The translations under genes were made by a program, and so were the position numbers. DNA of 64,000 bases from Liolophura sinensis (taxonomy: Eukaryota > Mollusca > Polyplacophora > Chitonida > Chitonidae): the NCBI RefSeq assembly GCF_032854445.1, contig NC_088301.1, positions 27,700,402 to 27,764,401 of the forward strand, read 5' to 3'. This document shows positions 1-11,500 of the stretch, in pieces (positions within the stretch are counted from its first letter, which is position 1; every line of letters starts with the position of its first letter). Below the pieces are notes generated by a model, which had not been told where the DNA came from, searched no databases, and saw only the letters and a program-made list of their open reading frames with translations.

Positions 1-330
1 ACAAATAATGGGGCGATCAAACACTGCAGCGTCGTAATGACCAAATATCTTAGGGACAGGTTTTCTTTGGTCGCCAGAACAGGATCAAAGCATAATCATT
101 AAAAGATGGGTCAAAACGCCCAGAACCATTATGGTTACATTTTAATGGTCGCCAGAACAGGGTCAGAGTAACAATTACTTTTGGTAGAAGTCACCAAAAC
201 TAACATTTTGGTTATAAAAATAGGGTCATAACAAAAATTATAAACAAAATTGTATTGGTCGTTTAGAAAATCTGACTCTTAGATGTCTGGTCATTTCCAT
301 CCTTTAATGTTTGGTCGCCTCATTATTTGT
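1..330. mobile_element. Terminal-inverted-repeat (MITE-like) element at the window edge
   Basis: Bases 1-23 and 308-330 are inverted repeats differing at two positions (both ends read ACAAATAATG, then GCGA). Inside there are two direct copies of TGGTCGCCAGAACAGG (from about 80 and 148). The window starts at the element, so the target duplication cannot be seen and the terminal repeat could extend further left. Confidence 0.6.
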
Positions 331-356
331 AGGACGCGTTGTACCAAAAGGGTCTG

Positions 357-486
357 GTACGGTAAGGCAGGCAATCGGCCTCAGAGATGTACGGTAAGAC
401 AGGCAATCGACCTCAGAGAGGTACGATAAGGCGGACAATCGACCTTAGAGAGGTACAATGAGGCGGACAATCGTCCCCCAGAGAGT
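357..486. repeat. Minisatellite, about 32-bp unit x 4
   Basis: Four diverged copies of a unit of the form GTACGGTAAGGCAGGC + AATCGGCCTCAGAGA follow each other without gaps. Later copies have G-to-A changes and AGGCGGAC in place of AGGCAGGC. Confidence 0.8.
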
Positions 487-800
487 TACAATAAGAATGT
501 GCAAATTTCAAAATCCCAGCACAATTCTGTAAATTTCCAAATCAGAAGTCTAAAACTTTGTCGAATCACCCATAAAAGTTATATGGTCATAAAGAGATGG
601 TTGCTTAGTAATAACCCACCGAAAATGCACTCTCGATCAGAAATGTCATTTTTCCCCTTCAAATGAGGCATGGTGCCTTTAACTTACATTATGAAGATCA
701 ACGTTAACAAGAAAAACATCTATCTTTTATCTTTCATGTGTGTATTTCTACGTTCTGTCAAAGTTTCGTTTTGGTTAACGTTTGTCTTCATATGTAAAAA

Positions 801-1106
801 GAGCGGTAGATCCATGGTCAATCCTGGATCGAGTCACACCTAAGACCTTAAAAGAGGAAGTTGTAACTTCCTCGCTTGGCGTTCAGCATGAAGGGGATAG
901 TGCAACGACTGGTTGACCCGTATCAGCATAATGGCTGGGGCGGGACGGCTTACTTGCCTTCAGTAAGGCGTCTCAGTGAAACAGCACTAGACAAAAGAGG
1001 GTGGAAATCCGTCATGCAACGAGGAGGCACATTACATGCACTCTAGGGATTCCTTCGTCGTCATATGACTGAAAAATTGTTAAGTACGGCGTTAAACGCC
1101 GCAGGT
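801..1106 (+). mobile_element. SINE family B copy
   Basis: tRNA-related head with a B-box-like GGTCAATCC, body containing GAGGAAGTTGTAACTTCCTC, and the family's 3' end ACTGAAAAATTGTTAAGTACGGCGTTAAA. Matching copies lie at 1222, 31028, 35664 and 40150. Confidence 0.8.
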
Positions 1107-1221
1107 ATTCTTCATAGTACAGCGAACTAACGCAGTCACTGTTGAGAATAGCTAGCACCTTGAGGAAGAGTTCGAATCTTTTTGGTTATTTTTTTCTTTG
1201 GCAACATACTTCTTGAGTTAG

Positions 1222-1533
1222 TGAGTGAGTGCTTCGGGTTTAACGTCGTACTCAACAATTTTTCAGTCATATGACGAGGAAGGACTCCTTAGAGTGCATG
1301 TGATGTGCCTCCTTGTTGCAGGACCACCGCTCTTTTATCTAGTCCTGCTTCACTGAGACGACTTATCGAAGGCAAGTAAGCGTCTCACCCAAGCCATTAT
1401 ACTGATATCTGGTGAACCAGTCAATAACTATCCCCTTAATGCTGAACGCCAAGCGAGGAAGCTACAACTTCCTCTTTTAAGGTATATTAGGTGTTACCCG
1501 ACATAGGATTGACCCTGGATCTACCGTCCTCGA
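1222..1533 (-). mobile_element. SINE family B copy, inverted
   Basis: The reverse complement matches the copy at 801-1106. It begins with the TGAGTGAGTG tail and runs back to GGATTGACC and GGATCTACCG. The two copies are tail to tail, 115 bases apart. Confidence 0.8.
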
Positions 1534-2046
1534 CTGAAAAAAGAACTGGTCTTGTGCCAGCAACTGTCACTCACAGCTATAATATGTTTCGCTTCTTGAG
1601 GTGCATAGTTTCTTGCAACTCATATGCGGTCCTACGTTAGTAGCAAGTTGCCGTGCCTGACCGTCATGCCTGACTTGTTCCAGACTCTTGTATATTGTTT
1701 AAGTGCATGGCTATGTGTATTAATGCTCAGCGTTACGCCTGGTCACATTTACTTGTTACGTCACATTTCCTATACTCAAACACTCTTTAGCCCTACATAT
1801 ACATAGAAGTGTTACTGAGAGCTATACAGAATATAGAATATAGTTATATTTAGACGCTTCTTATATCTTAGCATATTGCTCAATGAAGCCTTCTTTAAAT
1901 TCTTCCATGAAAACATTCTTCTATTCCCAGACAATGCTGTAAATCACTCTGATTCACATGAATTTTAACCACAAGAAAATATGAACCCAAAAAAATATAC
2001 AAAACAAGCTATTTGCGTATTTTTTACGTAAACCCAATATAATGTA
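1534..2046. other. No gene seen
   Basis: AT-rich unique sequence between SINE copies. Short open frames have no coding character. Confidence 0.6.
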
Positions 2047-2320
2047 TTTGATTTATTTATTTGTTTATTTGATTGGTGTTTTACGCCGTACACAAAAATA
2101 TTTCACTTATACGACGGCAGCCAGCATTATGGTGGGAGGAATCCGGGCACAGCCCGGGGGAAACCCACGACCATCCGCACGTTGCTGTCAAACCTTGCCA
2201 CTTACGGCCGGAGAGGAAACCAGCATGAGCTGGACTTGAACTCACAGCGACCGCATTTGTGAGAGGCTTCTGGGTCATCACGCTGCGCTAGCGCGCTAAC
2301 CAGCTGAGCCACGGAGGCCC
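2047..2320 (-). mobile_element. SINE family A (MetaSINE-like), nearly full length
   Basis: The reverse complement gives a tRNA-like head GGCCTCCGTGGCTCAGCTGG, B box GTTCAAGTCC, a core with CCTCCCACCATAATGCTGGC, and the 3' end ACGGCGTAAAACACCAATCA followed by AAATAAA repeats. This is the most abundant repeat in the window. Confidence 0.85.
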
Positions 2321-5300
2321 TAATTTATTTGAAAAATTTATGTTAATGTATTTCCTTTAACCTTGAAGGTGATCATAAAGCCTTTTGAAAATGTTGTTCT
2401 ATTGACATACAGTGCTGTGGGCCTTACCAGTAATGTATGGTAAAACAGATTGATTCACATGAGTTTTAACCACAAGAAAAGATGAAAAGGATATACAGAA
2501 AAAATACTTGAATTTGGGTTATATTATGACCTTCTCGTTTACAATTCCACCAATCGCCGTGTTTTTAGTGAACCAGGTGAAACCTGATAGGTTGACGCAC
2601 GACCGGATCTCATTGGCTGATAAGGCGGGCATTGTTTGGGTCACGCATATTTGTACGAGGAAGCGGTGGTTACAGCGTCGTGTTTTTCTATCCTCGCCTG
2701 ACTTTAATTCTCAAGTGTATAAGCTCTTAGTAAACCTATGGCCATTCTGTGATGAATTATCAAGTAAACCAAGTCGACAAGTGGAGATAAAGCCCGGGGA
2801 GACGTTCGTTAAAGTGGGTTAAAAATGTAGAATCGTTAGAGCACATCGCTGAAACAGTCAACGTTTGAAAAATACAATTACAGAGACATTATTCTTTTCA
2901 GTTGCTCTCATTTCTTTGTACTTTTTTATTCAGGAGAAAAAAAAACAAACTCCTGTCCCAGCGAAAACTTGTCGAGCGTCATCATAACAAACCAAAAGAG
3001 ATAGACCCTTTCGAATTAAAGATGTATAAGAGTATAAAGGTCACGGCACAAGCGATTTACAACAATTGAGCTTAATTATACCTAGACGTATCACACCGTC
3101 AAGATACTATTACTTGCCTTCGTTTTTTGCTGATTTTGTCATTCATGAACGCTGACGTTGTCAATGTTAGATTAAACACCATATCCGTATGACACATTGT
3201 GTGATATATGTACACTGGCACAAAATGTTACGGCATGTTTGTTAGAAATTAATATAGTCTTCATTAAAGGAACTGCTCATTGAGAAATCATGCATGGACA
3301 GCAGTGTGTGTCCTTATTAGTATAATCGTGTCACCCTCGCAAATGTGTTCTAAATATGAATCAAAAATGTGCACGATTAGTCACGGGAAGGCCCAGCACG
3401 TGTCCAGTGATTGTATGACGTCACACGATAAATATTAATCGGGCCTAATCGTAACTCTATGGAGAGGAAATCGCTTATAGAGTCACAAAGCTATAGCAGT
3501 ACAGCTCATTAGACATGACAAACACACACATACATGGGCAATCAATCTTTTTCGCTTTTCAAGCCTTCTGTCAGGCTAACTTGACCTAGAGCCAGCCTTT
3601 TTTGTTGGGGGTGGGGGTGGGGTGGGGGGAAGCTATTTTCGGGAATTCTGAAGAGATCAGAGTCGAAATTAACGTGAATGTAAACCTGAATATCATTTCA
3701 TACCCGTAAATTATATCAGTATATTCCACAATTTTACTTTAACTGACACACTTAGTTTTCTTAATTCTAGGGGATTTCAAACAAAGAAAAATGAACATTA
3801 TAAAAGTAGGGGAAAGCAAACAAAAAAAGACAGCAGATGTGTTATTTTATTCTTTTGAGAGGAAACTTCATTTTTTATTCTGTTTTATTTTGTTGATAAT
3901 GGGAATTAAGTGAACTGTACATAAGTGTGGAGACTTCATGACAAGGCTTCGATCATGACATATCTGGTCAATGCCTGAAGACATTCTCATCAAGTCACGT
4001 TGGAAGAATACAAAGTATGGAAATATGTTCAGGCCACACATTTTCTACTTCAATTCTTGGTGGAGAATGTGGCGTACATAGTTCCATATTTGAAGGTTGC
4101 ACTGCATGTGATATTCTGGTGTAATTCTGCAAATAAACCATGTATATTTTGTAGTTTGTTGTAAACTGTTTTATTTGCTAAATTGAGAGAAAACATCGCG
4201 GCGTCTTGATACTGGATAGAACGTATGGCCGTGGTAAGACGGGGGTACCTATGTAGAAAGGCTATTGATACAAAATTCGAAATTTGATTCGCACAATGTC
4301 AATTTTATTTCTGGGTTCAGCAGTAATGACAGCATACCAAAGGAAATAAGGACGACAGTTTCTAACTTTGAATGCGGATTTCTGCAAGTCGCTGTTCAGT
4401 GCGCTAAAATAAAATTTTCGTGAATGAGTCGTCAGTGATGAGATAGAAATTCACCTGTGTGTAACTCCCTAAGTGTAAACAAACATGTAAGGAAAATTCA
4501 TATCTAGCCATGCAACGTGGTGTCACGTTTCTTGTGAAGGTTTCACGTCCAGACTGTTCACAGGAGATCATGAAACTAGGAGACTAAGACACTCGCCAAT
4601 CATGTAAACAGCTCCCCACTGAATTTAGAAGGAGCTTGTCTGAAAGCCTGCACTGTGAGGAGTATGGAATTAAACGTATACGTATGTACAGTCATGTGGT
4701 CATTCAGTGTGTGTGTAAATATTGTGTTTTCATGTGGCAAGGCGAGTCCATGCCACCAAAATGCTGCCGCTGCTGAAGTATCATGCCGAAGACACCAGAC
4801 ATGACACCCCACACAGTCACAATATACTGACAGCGTGTCAATCAGCCATATTCCGTTGTTCTAACCTCTCAGGGCTGAGCAACAAGTGAGGCAGCAGCAT
4901 GTACTATTTTTGATGTCTTTGGTATGACTGAGGATGCTACAACCATTAGGCCACGAAAGCTATCAGTGAGGAGCTAATGCCGAAAACTGGAGTTCAGGGA
5001 AAAAAGAAGAAAAAAAAATAATTACCCTTTTATCCGTATCATTAGGTTTGGTTTCAGGCACATTGGCCTAATTAACGCCTGCGTGTACCACTATGCGCGC
5101 AATGCACTTCGTACTTACATAGGTCAGAAGACATCTTCGAGGGATAATCTACACATATACTTAATATAAATGAACACTCATGCCACATCGACAATTTTTA
5201 GTTTTGCCACAACAGCAAAAGTACCAGTGTAACTCTCATGAATCGTTTTCGCTTCTTGCGATAGCAATTCAGCAACTAAATGTTAGAAATGAATTTCCAA

Positions 5301-6136
5301 CACTGATTTTGATTACACATTGATCCAACCTACTATGGAGTAATACAAACATTTGCCGATAGGCGGACGTAAAAAAGACGAAAAAATGACAAATTCTCAC
5401 TATTTATCCTCTCAAACAGATACGGAGACAATAACCACAATCCCCAAAAATTATAGTGTTTTTTTTTTTTGAAGAAATATGTTGCCATTTTTAGTTTAAA
5501 TGGTTTTCAACTTGTTTCCTTTTATCAGACAAAGGGCAAATCTTGTTCAGAAAGTTCGGCTCTGCTCCAACGGTTAGTTACAATATATATCTGAGTTAGA
5601 GTGAAGTAGATCACTGAGATATGAAGAAAGCTATTTACAATTTACTCAGTTATAAATTATCACAAGATTTTGTATCCACCTTGTTCTACACTCCTTTTGA
5701 AAACGTGACTAAGCAAAAGCATAAAAAAGCATGGTTGGTGTGCTTCCGTATGTCTGGCTGCCTAGAGGAAGAATATCAAATTAAAATGTGTCTTTTTTTA
5801 ACATATTAAGTAAGGAAGCATATCGTTATGAAAGGCAAACATTGTCAATGAGGAATACGTACAAAGTTATTACAAAGAAATAAACAGTATCATGTGATCA
5901 GGTATATTATGGATGTATTCAGAAAATATCACCTGCCAGTAAACAAAGGAAGACAATCTGCGTGGAGTGGCACATTACGTGCAAGCTATCATGTTTATCT
6001 GAATTATAATCACGAGAGGTTTTTAGTAGAAAAGCAACAGAATATATGCCAGAGACACGTTTGTGTGCATGAATAATAAGTGATTGCCGTGTATGATTGC
6101 ATGCATGGAGTGTTTTCTTTAAAGAGTTGGACGGAC
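2321..6136. other. No gene recognised
   Basis: The only notable frame is 2508-2822 (+, 104 codons), of ordinary composition, with no recognisable family, no strong Kozak context and no splice partner. A G-rich run lies at about 3604-3630. Otherwise unique non-coding sequence. Confidence 0.5.
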
Positions 6137-6350
6137 TGATTGATTAATTGATTTGTGTTTACAGCCGTGCTCTGCAACTTTTCATTTTTACCACGGCGGT
6201 CAGGTTTTAAGAGTGAAGGAAGCCGGATTGCTAAGAGGAAACCAGAGCGCCCGGATGGAACCGGAGAGTTCGGAGGAAACCAGGTTTTAAGAGTGAAGGA
6301 AACCGGATTGCTGAGAGGGAACCAGAGCACTCGGAGGAAATCGGAGTGCC
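6137..6350 (-). repeat. Decayed family A fragment with an 80-bp internal duplication
   Basis: Starts like a reversed family A 3' end (TTGATTTGTGTTTACAGCCG, then ACCACGGCGGTCAGG). It then holds two copies, 6201-6250 and 6281-6330, of a 50-bp block containing TTTTAAGAGTGAAGGAA. Confidence 0.5.
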
Positions 6351-6432
6351 CTTGGTTACATTAACAACTTTTGACAGGTATAATGAGTTGGAAAGAAAGA
6401 CCATGCATTCAGAATTGGATTCGGAAGATAAT

Positions 6433-6669
6433 GATTGATTGATTTATGTTTTACACCGTACTGAAGAATATTTCACTTATACCACGGCGGCCAGCAGTAT
6501 GGTGGATGGAAGCCGGGCAGAGCCCTAAGGAAACCTTCTGCTGTCAGACCTTCCCACGTACGGGCGGAGAGGAAGCCAGCATGAGCTGGACTTGAACTCA
6601 CAGCGCCCGCATTGGTGAGAGACTCCTGCGTCATTATGCTGTGCTAACCGACTGAGCCATGGAGGCCCC
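6433..6669 (-). mobile_element. SINE family A copy
   Basis: Reversed copy ending in CTGAGCCATGGAGGCCCC, with a deletion in the middle (no CCACGACCATCCG block). Confidence 0.8.
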
Positions 6670-7032
6670 CAGAACATAACGAAGACTGATGCAGGATTAT
6701 ATATGTGGTAGGGTAGCTTCACTGTTTGGGGTTAGACATGGTATAGCTATAATGCTGCCCATAGGGCGTCAGGCCATGCTCATTCTTCTGTGTTATAGGT
6801 GTAGCATACATAGGCTTTCATCAATGACTCCGCGGCCCGATGACTACATTATGAAGGAATGGTGTCTTTTGTATGTTAGAGTTAACTCCCCCTTTCGCTA
6901 TGACCACATCTTCAATCATGCATCAATGCATTGAAAATTAGTCTTCTGCCTACGGAATCGTAAAAGGGACATGGTTAGAAAACTGTAAACAGAAAAAATA
7001 ACTTTTTCTAAAAGATAGAATACTAACTATTA

Positions 7033-7086
7033 ACTTCGGTTTCGGTAAAGTTTCGGTTATGTTTCGGTTAAAGTTTCGGTTATGTT
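7033..7086. repeat. Short tandem repeat based on GTTTCGGTTA
   Basis: Five copies of a TTTCGGTTA-type core, separated by one to four bases. Confidence 0.6.
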
Positions 7087-7186
7087 TTTGTTTAATAAGT
7101 CGTTCACACGACTTAGTCAAAATCTCGTGCGCACAACCTAGGATAAAAATCCCCAAATAACTGACCAACAGAAATGCACAATTATG

Positions 7187-7240
7187 TCGTGTGCACGAGA
7201 TCTTTATTCAGTAGTGTGCACGAGATTTTTATTCAGTCGT
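7187..7240. repeat. Direct repeat of 24 bp
   Basis: GTGTGCACGAGATCTTTATT and GTGTGCACGAGATTTTTATT follow one another, each ending CAGT. TGACCAA and TTGGTCA on either side form a loose inverted pair (about 7163 and 7245). Confidence 0.5.
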
Positions 7241-7791
7241 CTATTGGTCAGTTATCTCGTGAACAATGTTGTGTGAGTGTGTGTGTGTGTTTTTTTTTCT
7301 ATTTAATTTTTTTCTGACCGTTCTGACCACTTTTACGGCTCGGTATCTGACATAAGTTTCATAATTGATTTTTCATGGGCACACAGACGTAAACCATTAT
7401 CTATACTTACTAAAAGTAGATCTAAACAAACAAAAATCTTTTTATGAAACCGCCACTTCTTCTTTTTATAACACTTTTCACTCCTGTTTTCCGTTATCCA
7501 GTTTATTTAACCTTGAAGTAAAACACATTCCAAATACATGAAAAATAATCTTCATCAGAAAAAGTCAATTTCATATCTCACAGTATTTAAGCCGAGTAAG
7601 CTCATGTTACAAACTGTACCCAACGCGACATTTTTCCGCTCCCATCGAACACATCCACGGTTTTCCAGGTTTTAAAATTCTTCAAATTTTTGAATAGATG
7701 TATAAGTTTTAAAATGTCAACAGCTTGAACATTTAGTTTGCATTTTAATACATTTCCTATAAGACTTTTGCGAGACGGTCCCAATTAACTT

Positions 7792-7874
7792 ATCTGATTG
7801 GTGTTTTGTGGCGTATTCAAGAATATTTCACTGATACGACGTAGGTCAGCTTTACAGTGTGAGGAAACCCGGCA
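7792..7874 (-). mobile_element. SINE family A 3' fragment, decayed
   Basis: Contains CTGATTGGTGTTTTGTGGCG and AAGAATATTTCACTGATACG, then diverges. Confidence 0.6.
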
Positions 7875-8510
7875 GTTCAAATTAACGTGGATGTATTTGA
7901 AGTGATACATCATGCTGATTTCATGTATAAAAAAAATGATGACAAAACTCACTCATGTACTAAATCTCCTTTATTTCCCACCACAATGAAAGCAACAAAA
8001 CGCATCCATCAATATGTTTTTCATGTATAATTTCATAGCGGTGTTTTTTCTAATCATCAAAATTTGCAGTCATAACTGAATATAAATTACACACAGGTTA
8101 CGAATCCACGCTTGGGCACTTGAAATAAAACAACTTTTCTTTCTATTCATCACCGTATATGCTAAATCCCCGGATGAATGTTTTGATCTATAATTTGGAC
8201 TGTATACATGCATTCTGTATGCACGCTTGTATATCCCCTGTGTATTATTAATATGGAAGCACGGGAGTGAAAAAAATTAGAATTTTGACGACTATACTTC
8301 CATTGCTGCAAGACGTTGTGAATAAAGCCCATACAGTCTGATACTAAAGCGTTTGATTGGAAGAAATTACACTCACACTGCCCGCCACATATACTATATA
8401 CTCGTGTTTCTCATCTCATTTCATACATCATATGCACCTCAAAAATGTGATGTCACAAACACACGATACTGTGACGTTTTATGCACGTGGTCGCGTGACG
8501 AATCTTTATT
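7875..8510. other. 3' flank of the minus-strand P4HA-like gene
   Basis: AT-rich; probably 3' untranslated or intergenic. No further coding match. Confidence 0.5.
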
Positions 8511-8593
8511 CTACAGCTCATACGTTGCATCATAGGTCAAGCCACATTTTGCATTGAACATGTTTCCATTTAACCGAATCCATTTGTTAGACA
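8511..8593 (-). CDS. P4HA-like (minus) last exon
   Basis: Begins VSNKWIRLNGNMFNAKCGL, matching the terminal V-S-N-K-W-I of the family. A short extra tail ends YEL, then TAG. It is 83 bp, the same as the last exon of the plus-strand gene. An AATAAA (reverse complement at 8505-8510) directly follows the stop, so cleavage may use it or a later signal. Confidence 0.9.
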
Positions 8594-11500
8594 CTGCAAT
8601 AAAGAAGAAAGTCAAAAGTTTAGCGAATAATTCCAGCTATTCAGCTATTCAGTGAATAAGTAATCTCTAAGGCAATTAACAAACGAATCATCCAGTTGGA
8701 AATTTAGTAACAATACAGTGAATGGAATTGTTCTAAGTATATTTCTGCTAACACATTAGTAAACATGCTGTATGTCAACTTTATATTTTAAACTAAAGAT
8801 TCTGGAACGTGTATAAAGGTCCAAAAGACAGGAAAAAGTAACAACTTGAAATTAGCTGAAAGATCTGAGGTTGTACATGAAACAGGAATTTACAGCGTGA
8901 ATGTGGCCCCAGTTAAATGGGGCTGTAACAACTTTTGCAAATATGCCAACACTCTAGAAAGTTACCAGTTCGGCGGTAAGCGTTGTCATCGGACGTCCTT
9001 GGTAGCTAACCATAACGGCGTTGTGGTAACTAAACATAAGCCATGTTAATTTGATGGATCTTACCCCATTTGGAGCCCAACAGCACAGGGCAGCCAGCGT
9101 GAAGAGTTCGGTTGTCTCCCCATGTATGGCGCCTTAAGTTATACCAGAATGCCGCGGCTCCCTGCAAAATATACGGGACATGGTTAGTCTGTTCCAAACC
9201 AACATTTGGTTTCATTTTCGAAACTCTCGCTGGCGGTTATCATTCAGTCTCATGCTAGCCGTAGTATAATCCTTTGACATATACATATATGAACGTTGTC
9301 TTTCATTCTGGAGGTGAAGGTAAAGTTTGGCGCCTAATGCGGAAGATTACCTTTTGCATTGCAGCAGTGAAGGTTTTATTTTCGCGTGTGATGGTGAAGG
9401 TTTGGTCTTCGCTTCGTATACGGACAAAGGCGCTTTTGCCCCCATTGCTGGGAACACTTTTTCGAGTCCGGTGCTGAAAGGTTTTGAACTCCTAGATTAC
9501 TGAAGATTACTTTTTCACAGACAGCCCTGAAGGTCTCGCAATGGTGATGAAGGTTTAATTTTATGGTGCTGAAGGTATAACTTTAGAGTCAAACGTTTCG
9601 CTTTGGTGCTGATCGATACTTCTTTTAAACACTAAAATCGTCGAAAATCTCACCAACGTGGCCATCAAAATAGAACAAGCATATAAATTTACAGCCCTAT
9701 TAGCACTTCTGCTGTGGTCATGTAATTCTGTGTATGTTTCGCTGCCAGCCTACAATGTTTGATGAACAGGTGCATGTTTGGAATAAAAATAATGGAAATT
9801 GTCCAAACTTTTATGAGTTATGTTATGAGTTTTAATGAACGTTTGACATTCGGGACGAGAGGACACGAGGAAACATGTGGTGAAGAGGCTACGAGTGACA
9901 TCCCCATGGCGTTGCTAAGCACCCCTCCCTTCGGTTGGTATAGAAAGGTCAAGATTTTGACGGTCAAGCTATGTCAAGATTTTTTGCTGCTTTCTCACAG
10001 TCTGGGCCAAATATGCATCAAAGCTTATTTGCCATAGAGTTTGGGACAGAGTTACACAGGCCATATGGCGCTAACTCGATCTGACACCGTATGCCTGGTG
10101 CTGTGCATGGTCAAATTACAGGCCTATAATACAAAGTCAGATGATGTCAATAGTCTTTTTTCCTTTTAACTTGTCGCCCATATTCAGCCTCTCTGTAAAA
10201 TCAAAATTGCCTTTTGTTGGGGACACGTAACATCACAAAATCTACACATTGTCATCTTGGACTTCCATATTAATGTAAAAAATACCCGTACTCATTACGA
10301 GTTTTAAAAAAGTGTTCTAACATGGACTTTCTTTACAATAATATGGACATCCAACATATCGATGTGTTGAGCGTGTGATGTTATTTGTCACTAGCGATTG
10401 GTAACATTGGTACGGCAGAGACTATGACAGATTGACTAATAAGTGAAAAGAAAAGGCCTATTGTCATAATCTTACTTTGTATTGTAAGCCTGTGAGTGGT
10501 ACCACGTTTTGATTAGAGTATGTTATGATTGTCGCCTGTTTAGCTAAAGCCAAATGTTCAATCGCAAATGTGCTGTCCTGGTAAAAGTTGCGTTAAGAGC
10601 CTAAAACTGTAAAATTTTATGTAGGTATAAAGAAAAGGAATTCTAAATTTTTGAGGTTAGAGAAGGGCCTTGGTGTTTTACAGTCACCTTATATGCTTAT
10701 AGTACCTTTTTCACAGGAACTCTCACACTGACTTCTGGGAAAACAGTGGCACCCCCTGCTTTTACGTCGTTCAGCTGAAATGATACCCACATGAATGTAA
10801 GCTTGTTTTACACACACAATCTCCAATCTCTGAAACCCAACTAATACCAGATGTCCACCACATTGTATCACGATATTCAATTAAAGTAGTCGGACTCAAT
10901 TTGACTGCGTACTTCATTTGATTGCTGTTTTGACGCCATATTGGCTGACAAACATTCCCACTTCTGACGTACAGATATACACACCGTCTTGGTGGAAGAC
11001 AAGTGGACTTCAACGAACATAAGACTGCCCAAACGCTAAGAGCATCCTCGACAGCTTATTGTTACCAACCCCACACAAACAGTGAGGGAACCTACAAAGT
11101 GTTTGTCCTAGGCCGGGTTTGAACCCACACCTCGTGTGACCCAGCGAATGAAATAAAAGCTTCTTGGATCGAAGCCGTGTACTGGATGTTCACTTTCAAA
11201 GCTTGTAGCTGTTTCAGTAAATGTTCATTCATTCCTTTTACAGGGTATAATATGTCAATATACTATTCAAAAAGTTATGGATATTCTGTATAAATTAGTC
11301 ACGGCTATTAAATTAAATATCAGTCTCTTTAATTAGATAAATATTTTGTTTATCAAAACACTGATAATTTCACGAGATAAGTGATACACGAACAAGTTTC
11401 AGTTTAAATTCATTACCTAGAAATATGGTAACCGATCGACAGGTTTGAATGCAAATTTCGAAATTTACACCAAGCTCATTCACGTGTACATCGAGCAAAA

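Noticed and set aside
2042-2281. Open frames with [18 protein letters not shown]-like peptides here and at many other places
   Set aside because: These are translations of the 3' end of family A SINEs, repeated in every copy; not genes.
10771-11013. 80-codon minus-strand frame overlapping P4HA exon 11
   Set aside because: It is in a different frame from the exon homology, and upstream of the acceptor it has no match.
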